From an uncultured Bacteroidales bacterium (GTDB lineage: Bacteria; Bacteroidota; Bacteroidia; Bacteroidales; P3), in NCBI GenBank assembly GCA_905236405.1, contig CAJOQB010000018.1, positions 1 through 14,616 on the forward strand: DNA of 14,616 nt, given 5' to 3'. Below are positions 7,135 to 13,950 of this stretch, piece by piece; within the stretch, counting starts at the first letter, position 1; each line of letters starts with the position of its first letter. Position numbers and translations under genes: made by a program. The notes under the pieces are model-generated. The model ran no database searches. It had not been told where the DNA came from and saw only the letters and a program-made list of their open reading frames with translations.

Positions 7135-7188
7135 TTGAAAACTGATTGGATTAACGATTTGTTAAAAAATCGAGAAACCAGTTTTCAA
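7135..7188. repeat. Nested inverted repeat upstream of the rpmB promoter
   Basis: The outer arms TTGAAAACTG (7135-7144) and CAGTTTTCAA (7179-7188) are perfectly complementary over 10 bp. Inside them lies a second perfect pair, CGATTT (7155-7160) and AAATCG (7167-7172). The structure ends 13 bp before the -33 element of rpmB. No T-tract follows, so it does not look like an intrinsic terminator; an operator or a structured element is possible. Confidence 0.65.
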
Positions 7189-7201
7189 AGGGTCGAAAAG
7201 T

Positions 7202-7232
7202 TTTGCCAGTTCAAAAAAAGTTCTGACCTTTG
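7202..7232 (+). promoter_or_regulatory. Probable rpmB-rpsU promoter
   Basis: TTTG at 7202-7205 and GACCTTTG at 7225-7232 are separated by 19 bp, the expected -33/-7 spacing. The -7 element has one mismatch to TAnnTTTG in its first position. The predicted leader to the rpmB ATG is about 60 nt. Confidence 0.65.
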
Positions 7233-7243
7233 CAGCCGTTTTC

Positions 7244-7261
7244 GTCTCCAAAAATGGAGAC
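7244..7261 (+). promoter_or_regulatory. Hairpin in the rpmB leader
   Basis: GTCTCC (7244-7249) and GGAGAC (7256-7261) form a perfect 6-bp stem with a 6-nt loop, near the 5' end of the predicted rpmB transcript. It has no T-tract. A role in transcript stability or ribosomal-protein autoregulation is inference only. Confidence 0.5.
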
Positions 7262-7300
7262 AACCCTGTTGAAGTAAAACAAATAAAAAGTAGTAATATC

Positions 7301-7540
7301 ATGTCGAAGAAATGTGAAATCACCGGCAAGAAAGTCATCACCGGTTGCAACGTATCCCACTCGCGCATCCATACCAAGCGCACCTTTGCCCCCAACCTGC
7401 AAACCAAGAAGTTCTACATCCCCGAAGAGGATATGTGGATTACCTTGAAAGTGTCGGCCAAGGGTATGCGTATCATCAACAAGAAAGGCATCCTCAACGC
7501 CCTGAAGGACGCTGCCGCTCAAGGACATCTTCAGTTCTAA
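7301..7540 (+). CDS. rpmB: Large-subunit ribosomal protein bL28
   Basis: The 79-residue product has the bL28 layout: MSKKCEITGKK at the N-terminus, NVSHSRIHTKRTFAPNLQTKKF in the middle and the strand/helix segment VSAKGMRIINKKGILNALKDAA near the end. It is a structural protein of the 50S subunit. Two cysteines, C5 and C16, are present. It stops soon after the core helix, and the longer tail I expect in Bacteroidota relatives is absent. The start lacks a Shine-Dalgarno. In most Bacteroidota rpmB is followed by rpmG and a small DUF4295 gene; here rpsU follows after 59 bp with no promoter between, so the two are probably cotranscribed from 7202. Confidence 0.95.
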   Translation: MSKKCEITGKKVITGCNVSHSRIHTKRTFAPNLQTKKFYIPEEDMWITLKVSAKGMRIINKKGILNALKDAAAQGHLQF

Positions 7541-7586
7541 ACTGACCGAGTCATACAACCATTTTTATTAACCCTTAACAAAGAAA

Positions 7587-7592
7587 AGAGGT
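7587..7592 (+). promoter_or_regulatory. Shine-Dalgarno sequence of rpsU
   Basis: AGAGGT, including the core GAGGT, lies 7 nt before the rpsU ATG at 7600. A Shine-Dalgarno ahead of rpsU is a known exception in Bacteroidota, where bS21 helps sequester the anti-Shine-Dalgarno of 16S rRNA and is thought to regulate its own mRNA this way. Confidence 0.75.
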
Positions 7593-7599
7593 ATTTACA

Positions 7600-7797
7600 A
7601 TGATCGTAGTTCCTATTAAAGAAGGCGAAAACATCGAACGCGCTTTGAAGAAACTCAAGAGAAAATTCGAGAAAACGGGTGTCGTTAAAGAGTTACGCGA
7701 ACGCCAGAAATTCACCAAACCTTCGGTTATCGCCAGGGAAAAGAAAATTCACGCTATCTACGTTCAGAAACTGCGTCAGCAGGATCTCGACAAATAA
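7600..7797 (+). CDS. rpsU: Small-subunit ribosomal protein bS21
   Basis: The 65-residue product matches bS21 of Bacteroidota: MIVVPIKEGENIERALKKLK, then RKFEKTGVVKELRERQKFTKPS split over two helices, ending in the basic KLRQQDLDK. In this phylum bS21 sits beside bS18 and bS6 and holds the 3' end of 16S rRNA away from mRNA. The Shine-Dalgarno 7 nt upstream fits feedback control by bS21 level. The gene follows rpmB by 59 bp and is closed by a strong terminator at 7824. In many Bacteroidota rpsU adjoins xerC and hpf; those genes lie about 2 kb upstream here, so the cluster appears split. Confidence 0.95.
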   Translation: MIVVPIKEGENIERALKKLKRKFEKTGVVKELRERQKFTKPSVIAREKKIHAIYVQKLRQQDLDK

Positions 7798-7823
7798 GAG
7801 TTTTCTTATTACGTATCAGAAAG

Positions 7824-7860
7824 AAAAGCCCTTGCTCCTTGTGGAGAGAGGGCTTTTTTT
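7824..7860 (+). terminator. Terminator of rpmB-rpsU, possibly bidirectional
   Basis: AAAAGCCCT (7824-7832) pairs with AGGGCTTTT (7849-7857), with an inner CTCC/GGAG stem and a T run to 7860. The arm sequences also give a T-rich tail on the minus strand, so the hairpin could end dus transcripts as well. Confidence 0.9.
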
Positions 7861-7900
7861 CTATATAGGCTAGCCATACTAGCCTGGCTAGGAGGGCTAG
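7861..7900. repeat. 9-bp tandem array reiterating the dus stop codon
   Basis: On the plus strand CTA recurs at 7861, 7870, 7879, 7888 and 7897, exactly every 9 bp; the last four are CTAG. On the minus strand these are five in-frame TAG codons, the first being the dus stop at 7899-7897. The unit shares GGGCTA with the arrays after msrC and mutY. The array lies between dus and the shared terminator. Confidence 0.9.
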
Positions 7901-8868
7901 GAATAAAAAGCTAATATCTTTTCGAAGAGAGGCTCCAGCTCTTCGTAGCGGGTGAGCGTCACCAAGGGAATGCGAAATTGCTTGAAATGGGGCAATCCAT
8001 AGAAATAGCCGCCGTAGTGCTTCCGCATCTCGAAGATGGCGGTATGCTCCCCTTTGAACTCGATAGCGGAAAGCAGGTGCGACTTGCACACTTCGACCCG
8101 TTCGGCGACCGATACTTCTCGCAAGGGCTTCCCCTCCATGAGTCGATGCGACTGCTCGAAAATCCAAGGGTTGCCGATGGCGGCTCGTCCAATCAAAACG
8201 CCGTCGACGCCATAACGGTCACGTGCTTCGACGACTTGATAGGGGGTGGTGAGGTCGCCGTTGCCGAAGACAGGAATATGCAAACGAGGATTGGCTTTGG
8301 TGGCCGCGATGAGCGACCAATCGGCGTTGCCTTTGTACATCTGCGACTTGGTGCGTCCGTGAATGCTGATGGCAGCAACGCCCACATCTTGCAATTGCTC
8401 GGCCAAAGAGACAATAGGTTTGTTGGTTTCGTCGTACCCCAAACGGGTCTTTACCGTCACAGGAAGGGGCGACCGTTTGACGAGAGCGGCGGTGATGCGT
8501 ACCAACTTGGGAATGTCGTTGAGCATCCCCGACCCTGCCCCTTTGCCCGCCACCTTTCGCACGGGACAACCCCAGTTGATGTCGATGAAGTCGGGCTGTT
8601 CTGCTGCCACGATGTCGATGCAACGGAGCAACGAATCTTCGTCGGCTCCGAAAATCTGAATGCCGACAGGATGCTGCTCAGGGGTGAAGAGCATCTTGCG
8701 ACGACTCTTCTCCGCCTCGCGGTTCAACGCCTCGGAGGCGATGAACTCGGTGATGAGGCCGTCGGCGCCAAAGCGTTTGCACAGCTGACGGAACGGCAGG
8801 TCGGTAACGTCGTCCATCGGAGAGAGTATCAGGGGAAAGGGAGCGTCAAAAAGCATCGTTGCACACAA
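7897..8868 (-). CDS. dusB: tRNA-dihydrouridine synthase, DusB-like
   Basis: The 323-residue product is an FMN TIM-barrel enzyme that reduces uridine to dihydrouridine in tRNA. The motifs run in family order: the substrate/FMN-side LSPMDDVTDLPFR (about 14-27), catalytic C101 in INWGCPVRKVAGKGAGS, K140 (VTVKTRLGYDE), H170 (ISIHGRT), phosphate-binding FGNGD (201-205) and IGRAAIGNPWIF (226-237). The helical tRNA-binding domain follows. The subtype is by resemblance and less sure than the family. ATG at 8868 is used; ATG at 8856 is an alternative that would lose four residues. It is divergent from cdd and convergent with rpmB-rpsU, and its stop lies in the 9-bp array. Confidence 0.92.
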   Translation of the reverse strand: MCATMLFDAPFPLILSPMDDVTDLPFRQLCKRFGADGLITEFIASEALNREAEKSRRKMLFTPEQHPVGIQIFGADEDSLLRCIDIVAAEQPDFIDINWGCPVRKVAGKGAGSGMLNDIPKLVRITAALVKRSPLPVTVKTRLGYDETNKPIVSLAEQLQDVGVAAISIHGRTKSQMYKGNADWSLIAATKANPRLHIPVFGNGDLTTPYQVVEARDRYGVDGVLIGRAAIGNPWIFEQSHRLMEGKPLREVSVAERVEVCKSHLLSAIEFKGEHTAIFEMRKHYGGYFYGLPHFKQFRIPLVTLTRYEELEPLFEKILAFYS

Positions 8869-8896
8869 TAATTATCGGAGAATAACGTAATAAACC

Positions 8897-8904
8897 CAAA
8901 TATA
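8897..8904 (-). promoter_or_regulatory. Probable dus promoter, -7 element
   Basis: On the minus strand this reads TATATTTG, an exact TAnnTTTG match, 28 bp before the dus ATG, giving a leader of about 20-25 nt. A -33 element would fall inside the first codons of cdd; none is clear there. Confidence 0.55.
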
Positions 8905-8913
8905 GTATTGTTC

Positions 8914-9378
8914 ATGAAGAAAGAGCATATTGTTTCGTACGAAGAACTCCGTTGGGAGGAATTAACCGAGCAAGACAGAACCCTCCTCGAGGCAGCTATC
9001 GAAGCCACCGACACCTCGCACAGCCCCTACTCCCACTTCCGCGTGGGTGCCGCCCTGCGGTTGGCATCGGGTGAGACGGTGAAAGGGTCGAACCAAGAGA
9101 ACATCGCCTACCCCAGCGGTTTGTGCGCCGAACGCACCGCCATGTTCGCCGCGGCAATCCAACACCCAGGAGAGGCTTTCGACACCTTGGCTGTGGTGGC
9201 TCGCAACCCCGAGGGAGCGTTGTGCGGCGCATCGCCCTGCGGTGCCTGCCGACAGGTGATGGCGGAATACGAGATGAAACAGCAACGGAAGATGCGTGTT
9301 TTGGTCTTCTTTTCGAAGGGCAAAATACTGATTTTCGACAGCGTTGAGCGTCTACTTCCCTTCTGTTTTGAGATGTAA
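8914..9378 (+). CDS. cdd: Cytidine deaminase
   Basis: The 154-residue product deaminates (deoxy)cytidine to (deoxy)uridine in pyrimidine salvage. The zinc site is complete: C71 and proton-shuttle E73 (GLCAERTA), C109 and C112 (SPCGACRQV). Substrate-side residues appear in YSHFRVGAAL and GSNQENIAYPSG. The length is slightly above the short tetrameric class. ATG at 8914 is chosen over the in-frame TTG at 8908 because it is the first ATG and nothing conserved precedes it. There is no Shine-Dalgarno. It is divergent from dus with 45 bp between starts, so any promoter for it must overlap the dus promoter; none matches the consensus well. No strong terminator follows, only an AT-only dyad near 9383-9400. 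Confidence 0.94.
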   Translation: MKKEHIVSYEELRWEELTEQDRTLLEAAIEATDTSHSPYSHFRVGAALRLASGETVKGSNQENIAYPSGLCAERTAMFAAAIQHPGEAFDTLAVVARNPEGALCGASPCGACRQVMAEYEMKQQRKMRVLVFFSKGKILIFDSVERLLPFCFEM

Positions 9379-9457
9379 ACACTATTATTTTTATAATAAT
9401 AACTATTTATAAAGCAAAAACATACAATTCTACAAGAAAAAGTTTGCCCTCTTTTTC

Positions 9458-9487
9458 TTTGTATACTCATTTTTCTTTGTATTTTTG
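9458..9487 (+). promoter_or_regulatory. ppiD promoter
   Basis: TTTG at 9458-9461 and TATTTTTG at 9480-9487 are separated by 18 bp; the -7 element is an exact consensus match. The predicted leader to the ATG at 9533 is about 40 nt and purine/AT-rich, without a Shine-Dalgarno. Confidence 0.75.
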
Positions 9488-9532
9488 CACGCTATTTTTT
9501 TGAAACAAAACAAATAATAATTGCAATAACAA

Positions 9533-11671
9533 ATGGGAATAATTGGAAGTATCAGAAAACATTCCGGATGGGCAGTAGCCATCGTTGGTCTTGCCATCGT
9601 CGCCTTTATCATCGGTGACTTGAGCAAGAACGGAAACAGAATCCCCGACCTTGGAAAAATCAACGGTCGTACCATCACCAGTCAAGTGTTCAACGCACAA
9701 GTTGACGAGTATGAAGAGAACTACAAGGCTCAGACAGGTGCTTTGAACGTGGACAACGAGACAGAGTACCAGATTCGCGAACAAGTGTGGCAAAGCCTGC
9801 TGCAAGAGACCCTGTTGGGCGACCAGATGTCCAAACTCGGCATCGAAGTGGGCACCGACGAGTTGAGCGACATGTATTCGGGCGACTTTATCCACCCCTA
9901 TCTCCGCCAGAGCTTCACCGATCCCGCCACGGGTCAGTACAACTACCAGTATGTGAAATCTATCGCCGACAACTTCGACCAGATTCAAGACACCGTCTTC
10001 AAGACCCAGTGGATCCGCATGGAGAAACAAATCAGAGAAGACCGTGCCCAGCAGAAATACATGAGCATGATTTCGGGTGGTTTCTACACCCCCACCGCCA
10101 TCGCCAAATATCTGGCTGAACTGGGCGCCAACAACAGCGACTGCCGCGTGGCCATGGCCTCCTTCCAGAGCGTCAACGACAACGAGGTGACCATCGAAGA
10201 GGCTGATTACAAGAACTACTACAACGAACACAAAGCCGAGCTGCGTGTCCGCGACGAAATCCGCAACATCGACTTCGTGCTCTTCCCCATCAACCCCACC
10301 CAGGAAGACCTGGCCAAGATTGAGGAAGAGGTGAACAGCACTTGGGAAGAATTCCAAACCACCGAAGAGGACTTGGCTTTCTATGTCAACGATGTGTCGG
10401 AGAAACAATACGACTCCACCTTTATGAAGGCTTCGGACTTCCCCGCTCCCTTCGATTCCATCCTTGTCACCAAGAGCGAAGGCGCTTTCATCGCTCCTAT
10501 GGTGGTGGGCAACGCCTGGATGATGGGCAAAGTGGTGAAGACCGAGATGCGTCCCGACAGCCTCCGTGCCAGCGTTATCTGGATTCTCAACAGCAAAGCC
10601 GGCTCGCAAATCACCCGTACCGAGGAACAAGCCAAACACTTGGCTGACAGCGTGGCAGCTCTGATTCGCAGCGGTATGCCTCTCGAAGAGGCCACCAACC
10701 AGTTCAGCGACGGTGACAAGAGCAAAGGCGGCGACGAAGGTTGGCAGCCCGACGGCAACTACGGCTTCCTCAACAACGAACTTATCGCCAACCCCGTGGG
10801 TAGCGTGGTCGTGATTGACCATCCTCAGGGTGTCGGCCAGTGTGTCGTTGCCGTTACTGGCAAGACCACTCCCCACAAGAAATATCGCGTGGCTCTGATT
10901 ACCCGCAACATGGTTCCCAGTGCCGTTACCGAGAAGAACATCTACAACAACGCCACCAAGTTTGCTGGCCAATACCGCACCCACGACGACATGATTGCCG
11001 CCGCTCAGGAGCAGAACCTGATGGTTCGCAGCGCCCAAGTGCGTGTGATGGACAATTCGGTCGCTGGTGTCCCCAACGTCCGCGAAGTGGTGCAATGGGT
11101 GTTTGAAGAGAAGACCGAAGAGAACACCGTCGCCGACAAAGTGTTCAACTCGGACAACGCCTACCTTGTCGTGGCTCTGAAAGACATCTACAGAACGGGC
11201 ATCCTCCCCTTGGAACAGGCTCGTCCTATGATTGAAAACAACGTCCGCATCGAGAAGAAAGCCGAACTGCTGATGGCTCGCGCCGAAGAGGCTATGAACG
11301 GCACCAAAGATATCAACGTGCTGGCTCAGAAGATGAACACCACCGTCGACAGTTTGAACAATGTCAACTTCAACGATTACTATCTGCAGAAATATGGTAT
11401 GGAGCCCAAGGTGCAAGCCGCTATCGCCGCTGCCGGTAAGGGCAAGATGGTGGGTCCTGTGAAGGGTGCCAACGGTGTCTACATGATTCAGGTGGACAAC
11501 ACCTATGCCGCTCCTGTACCTGAAGGCGTCAGCGCCGAAGATGCCGCCAAGTCGCGTATCGAAGGTATCCGCCAACAGCTGCAACAGGCCAACAGCCAAA
11601 AGGCCAACGCTGTCTTCACCGTGCTGAAAGACAAAGCCAAGATTGTTGACCAACGCAACAAATACTTCTAA
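9533..11671 (+). CDS. ppiD: PpiD/SurA-type peptidyl-prolyl isomerase, membrane-anchored periplasmic chaperone
   Basis: The 712-residue product has a short cytoplasmic start (MGIIGSIRKHSG), one membrane helix (about 13-28, WAVAIVGLAIVAFIIG) and a large periplasmic part. Residues about 36-250 match the SurA-N-like chaperone region that opens with IPDLGKINGRTITSQVF. A parvulin-type domain spans about 345-445, with GMPLEEATNQFSDG, SKGGDEGW and NELIANPVGSVVVI. The family helps fold outer-membrane and secreted proteins as they leave the translocon. The parvulin domain may be more a binding than a catalytic unit; this cannot be decided here. The gene has its own promoter and terminator. Its codons almost entirely avoid TTA, CTA and TCA, which leaves a very long open antisense frame and suggests strong codon selection. 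Confidence 0.92.
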   Translation: MGIIGSIRKHSGWAVAIVGLAIVAFIIGDLSKNGNRIPDLGKINGRTITSQVFNAQVDEYEENYKAQTGALNVDNETEYQIREQVWQSLLQETLLGDQMSKLGIEVGTDELSDMYSGDFIHPYLRQSFTDPATGQYNYQYVKSIADNFDQIQDTVFKTQWIRMEKQIREDRAQQKYMSMISGGFYTPTAIAKYLAELGANNSDCRVAMASFQSVNDNEVTIEEADYKNYYNEHKAELRVRDEIRNIDFVLFPINPTQEDLAKIEEEVNSTWEEFQTTEEDLAFYVNDVSEKQYDSTFMKASDFPAPFDSILVTKSEGAFIAPMVVGNAWMMGKVVKTEMRPDSLRASVIWILNSKAGSQITRTEEQAKHLADSVAALIRSGMPLEEATNQFSDGDKSKGGDEGWQPDGNYGFLNNELIANPVGSVVVIDHPQGVGQCVVAVTGKTTPHKKYRVALITRNMVPSAVTEKNIYNNATKFAGQYRTHDDMIAAAQEQNLMVRSAQVRVMDNSVAGVPNVREVVQWVFEEKTEENTVADKVFNSDNAYLVVALKDIYRTGILPLEQARPMIENNVRIEKKAELLMARAEEAMNGTKDINVLAQKMNTTVDSLNNVNFNDYYLQKYGMEPKVQAAIAAAGKGKMVGPVKGANGVYMIQVDNTYAAPVPEGVSAEDAAKSRIEGIRQQLQQANSQKANAVFTVLKDKAKIVDQRNKYF

Positions 11672-11698
11672 AATAAAGATTGTTTTTTTCATAATAAG

Positions 11699-11739
11699 AA
11701 GGGGGCGGGGCGGAACTGGCTTTGCCCCCTTTCGTTTTT
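11699..11739 (+). terminator. Terminator downstream of ppiD
   Basis: AAGGGGGC (11699-11706) pairs with GCCCCCTT (11724-11731), a 17-nt loop lies between, and TTTTT follows at 11735-11739. The next gene starts only 12 bp after the T run with no recognisable promoter, so partial readthrough may feed it. Confidence 0.85.
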
Positions 11740-11750
11740 AAACCAGGCCT

Positions 11751-12743
11751 GTGAACGAAAAGAAGGAACCCTCATGGCTGAGCCGAACGTGGAACGCTGT
11801 CACCAATGTGTTCCACGTGATTGGTGATGTGTGGTCGAAACTGTGGGCACATCGGTCGGAATGGAAGCAGAAACACCGACTGGTGTTCATGGACACCGAC
11901 ACCTATAAAGAGAAATGGTCGGTGGAGCTCTCGGCCACCAATCTCTTTGTGTGGGGCGGCATCAGCATCATCATCCTTATCGTCCTCACCTCCCTGATTA
12001 TCGCCTTCACTCCGTTGCGAGAGCTGATACCTGGCTACACCAGCAACAAACTGGTGGAACAGACCTACCAGAACTCGTTGGTCATCGACTCGTTGGAACG
12101 ACAATTGGCAGGACAAGAACGGATGTTGGCCGACATCAAAGACGTCATCATGGGCAACGACCCCGGCACCCGTATCAGCAACGCCGACTCGGCACGTGCC
12201 GCCAACGACACCACCGCCAAAGGGAAGGAGAAAAACAAAGGTTACAGCCACTCGGCTGCCGACTCGCTGTTGCGAGTGGAGGTGGAACAGCAAGACCAAT
12301 ATACGGTCAAAGCCAAGTCTAAGCCAAAAACCAGCAACGAAACCTCAGCCGATGAGACCACCGTCAACGCCACCACCCTCTTGCTGTTTGCTCCTGTCAA
12401 AGGAAAAGTGATATCCCCCTTCGACACCAAGACCAAACACTATGGCGTGGACATCGCCGGTGCCGTCAACGACGCCGTCAAAGCGGTAGCCCCCGGCACC
12501 GTCATTTTCTCGAATTTCACCACCGAGACAGGCTATGTCATCGCCATACAACACCAAGGGGGGATGATTTCCCTCTACAAACATAACAGCGCGTTGCTCA
12601 AACACAGCGGTGACGTGGTACGTGCTGGCGAACCCGTAGCCTTCTTGGGCAACACCGGCGAACTGTCGAGCGGCCCGCACCTCCACTTTGAGCTGTGGGT
12701 GGCAGGCAAACCCGTCAATCCCCTTGTCTATATCTCCTTCTAA
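11751..12743 (+). CDS. Membrane-anchored M23 family metallopeptidase, GTG start
   Basis: The 330-residue product has a cytoplasmic N-terminus (1-63), one membrane helix (about 64-87), a probable coiled region (about 98-133), a low-complexity linker (about 137-208) and a C-terminal LytM/M23 domain (about 212-327). All zinc and catalytic positions are present: H230 and D234 (HYGVD), H278 (YKHNS), H310 and H312 (GPHLHFE). It is therefore predicted to be an active cell-wall endopeptidase acting on peptidoglycan cross-links in the periplasm. GTG at 11751 is the only start upstream of the segment KHRLVFMDTDTYKEKW, which I recognise as conserved in relatives; a stop lies 4 codons upstream. There is no Shine-Dalgarno. 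dxr begins 18 bp after the stop. Confidence 0.9.
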   Translation: MNEKKEPSWLSRTWNAVTNVFHVIGDVWSKLWAHRSEWKQKHRLVFMDTDTYKEKWSVELSATNLFVWGGISIIILIVLTSLIIAFTPLRELIPGYTSNKLVEQTYQNSLVIDSLERQLAGQERMLADIKDVIMGNDPGTRISNADSARAANDTTAKGKEKNKGYSHSAADSLLRVEVEQQDQYTVKAKSKPKTSNETSADETTVNATTLLLFAPVKGKVISPFDTKTKHYGVDIAGAVNDAVKAVAPGTVIFSNFTTETGYVIAIQHQGGMISLYKHNSALLKHSGDVVRAGEPVAFLGNTGELSSGPHLHFELWVAGKPVNPLVYISF

Positions 12744-12761
12744 CGAATAACCCTTGTCACC

Positions 12762-13898
12762 ATGAAACGTATCGCCATCCTTGGCTCCACAGGCTCCATC
12801 GGCACCCAGACCCTCAACGTCGTCCGTCGCCATCCCGATGACTTCGCCGTCGAGGTGCTTTGTGCAGGCAACAACGCCGACCTGCTCATAAAGCAAGCCC
12901 TCGAGTTCGACCCCAACACCGTCGTTATCGCCAACAAAATGCTCTATCCTCAGGTGCAGGAGGCTCTCAAAGCCACCGATATCAAAGTCTTTGCAGGCGA
13001 AGAGAGCATCTGCAACGTGATGGAGATGAGCAGTATCGATATCGTGGTGGCCGCCATCGTGGGCTTTGCAGGCTTGCGTCCCACGCTGCGAGCCATCGAG
13101 CACGGCAAGACCATCGCTTTGGCCAACAAAGAGACGATGGTGGTGGCAGGCGAGATTGTCACCCGCACCGCTTTCCAACACCATTGTCCTATCCTGCCTG
13201 TCGACTCGGAGCATTCGGCCATCTTCCAATGTCTCGAGCCAGGGGTGGACATCGACAAGATACTCCTCACCGCCTCGGGCGGTCCTTTCTTCGGGAAGAC
13301 ACGGGAACAACTACAAAACGTCAGTTTGGACCAAGCACTCAACCACCCCAACTGGAAGATGGGACGCAAGGTCACCATCGACTCCGCCACGCTGATGAAC
13401 AAAGGGTTGGAAGTGATTGAAGCCAGCTGGCTCTTCGGCGTGGAGGTGGACAAGATAGAGGTGTGGGTGCATCCCCAATCGGTGGTGCACTCGATGGTGC
13501 AGTATGCCGACGGAAGCATCAAGGCACAGATAGGCACCGCCACCATGGAGACCCCCATCCAGTATGCCCTCACCTACCCTGCCCGCATCGAGAGCCACCT
13601 GCCCCGTTTCTCGTTCCTTGACCATCCCCAACTGACCTTCCATCGTCCCGATACCACGACGTTCCGCTGCCTCGACTTGGCATACGATGCCATCCAGAAA
13701 GGGGGCAACATGCCCTGCATCATGAATGCCGCCAACGAAGTGGCTGTGCAACGCTTTATCGAGGGACGGCTGCAGTTCCTCGAGATTGCCGACTTTGTCG
13801 AAGGGGCGATGAGCCAAAGCCAATTTATCACACAACCCACACTCAACGACCTCTTCGATACCGACAAAGAGGTAAGAAGACGTTGTGCAGCACAATAA
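12762..13898 (+). CDS. dxr: 1-deoxy-D-xylulose 5-phosphate reductoisomerase
   Basis: The 378-residue product makes 2-C-methyl-D-erythritol 4-phosphate from DXP with NADPH, the committed step of the MEP isoprenoid pathway. The NADPH site GSTGSIG is at 8-14. The metal and substrate residues are D148, S149 and E150 (LPVDSEHSAIFQ) and E217 in LMNKGLEVIEA, with ALANKE at 119-124, TASGGPF at 170-176 and HPNWKMGRKVTIDSAT at 195-210. The length and the C-terminal helical domain are normal. It lies 18 bp after the M23 gene and 52 bp before rseP with no promoter in either gap, so it is probably mid-operon. The dxr-rseP order is common in Bacteroidota and links isoprenoid supply to envelope functions by position only. 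Confidence 0.97.
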   Translation: MKRIAILGSTGSIGTQTLNVVRRHPDDFAVEVLCAGNNADLLIKQALEFDPNTVVIANKMLYPQVQEALKATDIKVFAGEESICNVMEMSSIDIVVAAIVGFAGLRPTLRAIEHGKTIALANKETMVVAGEIVTRTAFQHHCPILPVDSEHSAIFQCLEPGVDIDKILLTASGGPFFGKTREQLQNVSLDQALNHPNWKMGRKVTIDSATLMNKGLEVIEASWLFGVEVDKIEVWVHPQSVVHSMVQYADGSIKAQIGTATMETPIQYALTYPARIESHLPRFSFLDHPQLTFHRPDTTTFRCLDLAYDAIQKGGNMPCIMNAANEVAVQRFIEGRLQFLEIADFVEGAMSQSQFITQPTLNDLFDTDKEVRRRCAAQ

Positions 13899-13950
13899 GA
13901 AACCCGTTTTTGAGTTATCTTATCCTACAACAAAGAATAACAAATAATCA

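Larger units (their letters stand above)
6967..7300. other. Intergenic region between mutY and rpmB
   Basis: This 334-bp gap contains, in order, a degenerate 9-bp repeat (6982-7016), a GGTTC/GAACC dyad (7051-7073), a nested 10-bp dyad (7135-7188), the rpmB promoter (7202-7232) and a leader hairpin (7244-7261). No protein-coding frame here is credible. No clear intrinsic terminator for mutY was found. Confidence 0.6.

Noticed and set aside
7978..8871. 297-codon plus-strand frame opposite dus
   Set aside because: Dus motifs on the minus strand are complete; the plus frame has no family resemblance.
8903..8914. Possible leaderless promoter for cdd (TAGTATTG ending 3 bp before ATG)
   Set aside because: It has one mismatch in the TTTG core and no -33 element at 18-21 bp, too weak next to the exact matches elsewhere.
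9467..11692. 741-codon minus-strand open frame opposite ppiD
   Set aside because: It is a register-matched shadow of ppiD codons. Its composition is dominated by H, V, G and L with no recognisable domain, while the plus-strand product is a clear PpiD homolog with promoter and terminator.
12345..13310. 321-codon minus-strand frame opposite the M23/dxr junction
   Set aside because: It overlaps two well-supported genes antisense and has shadow-like composition.
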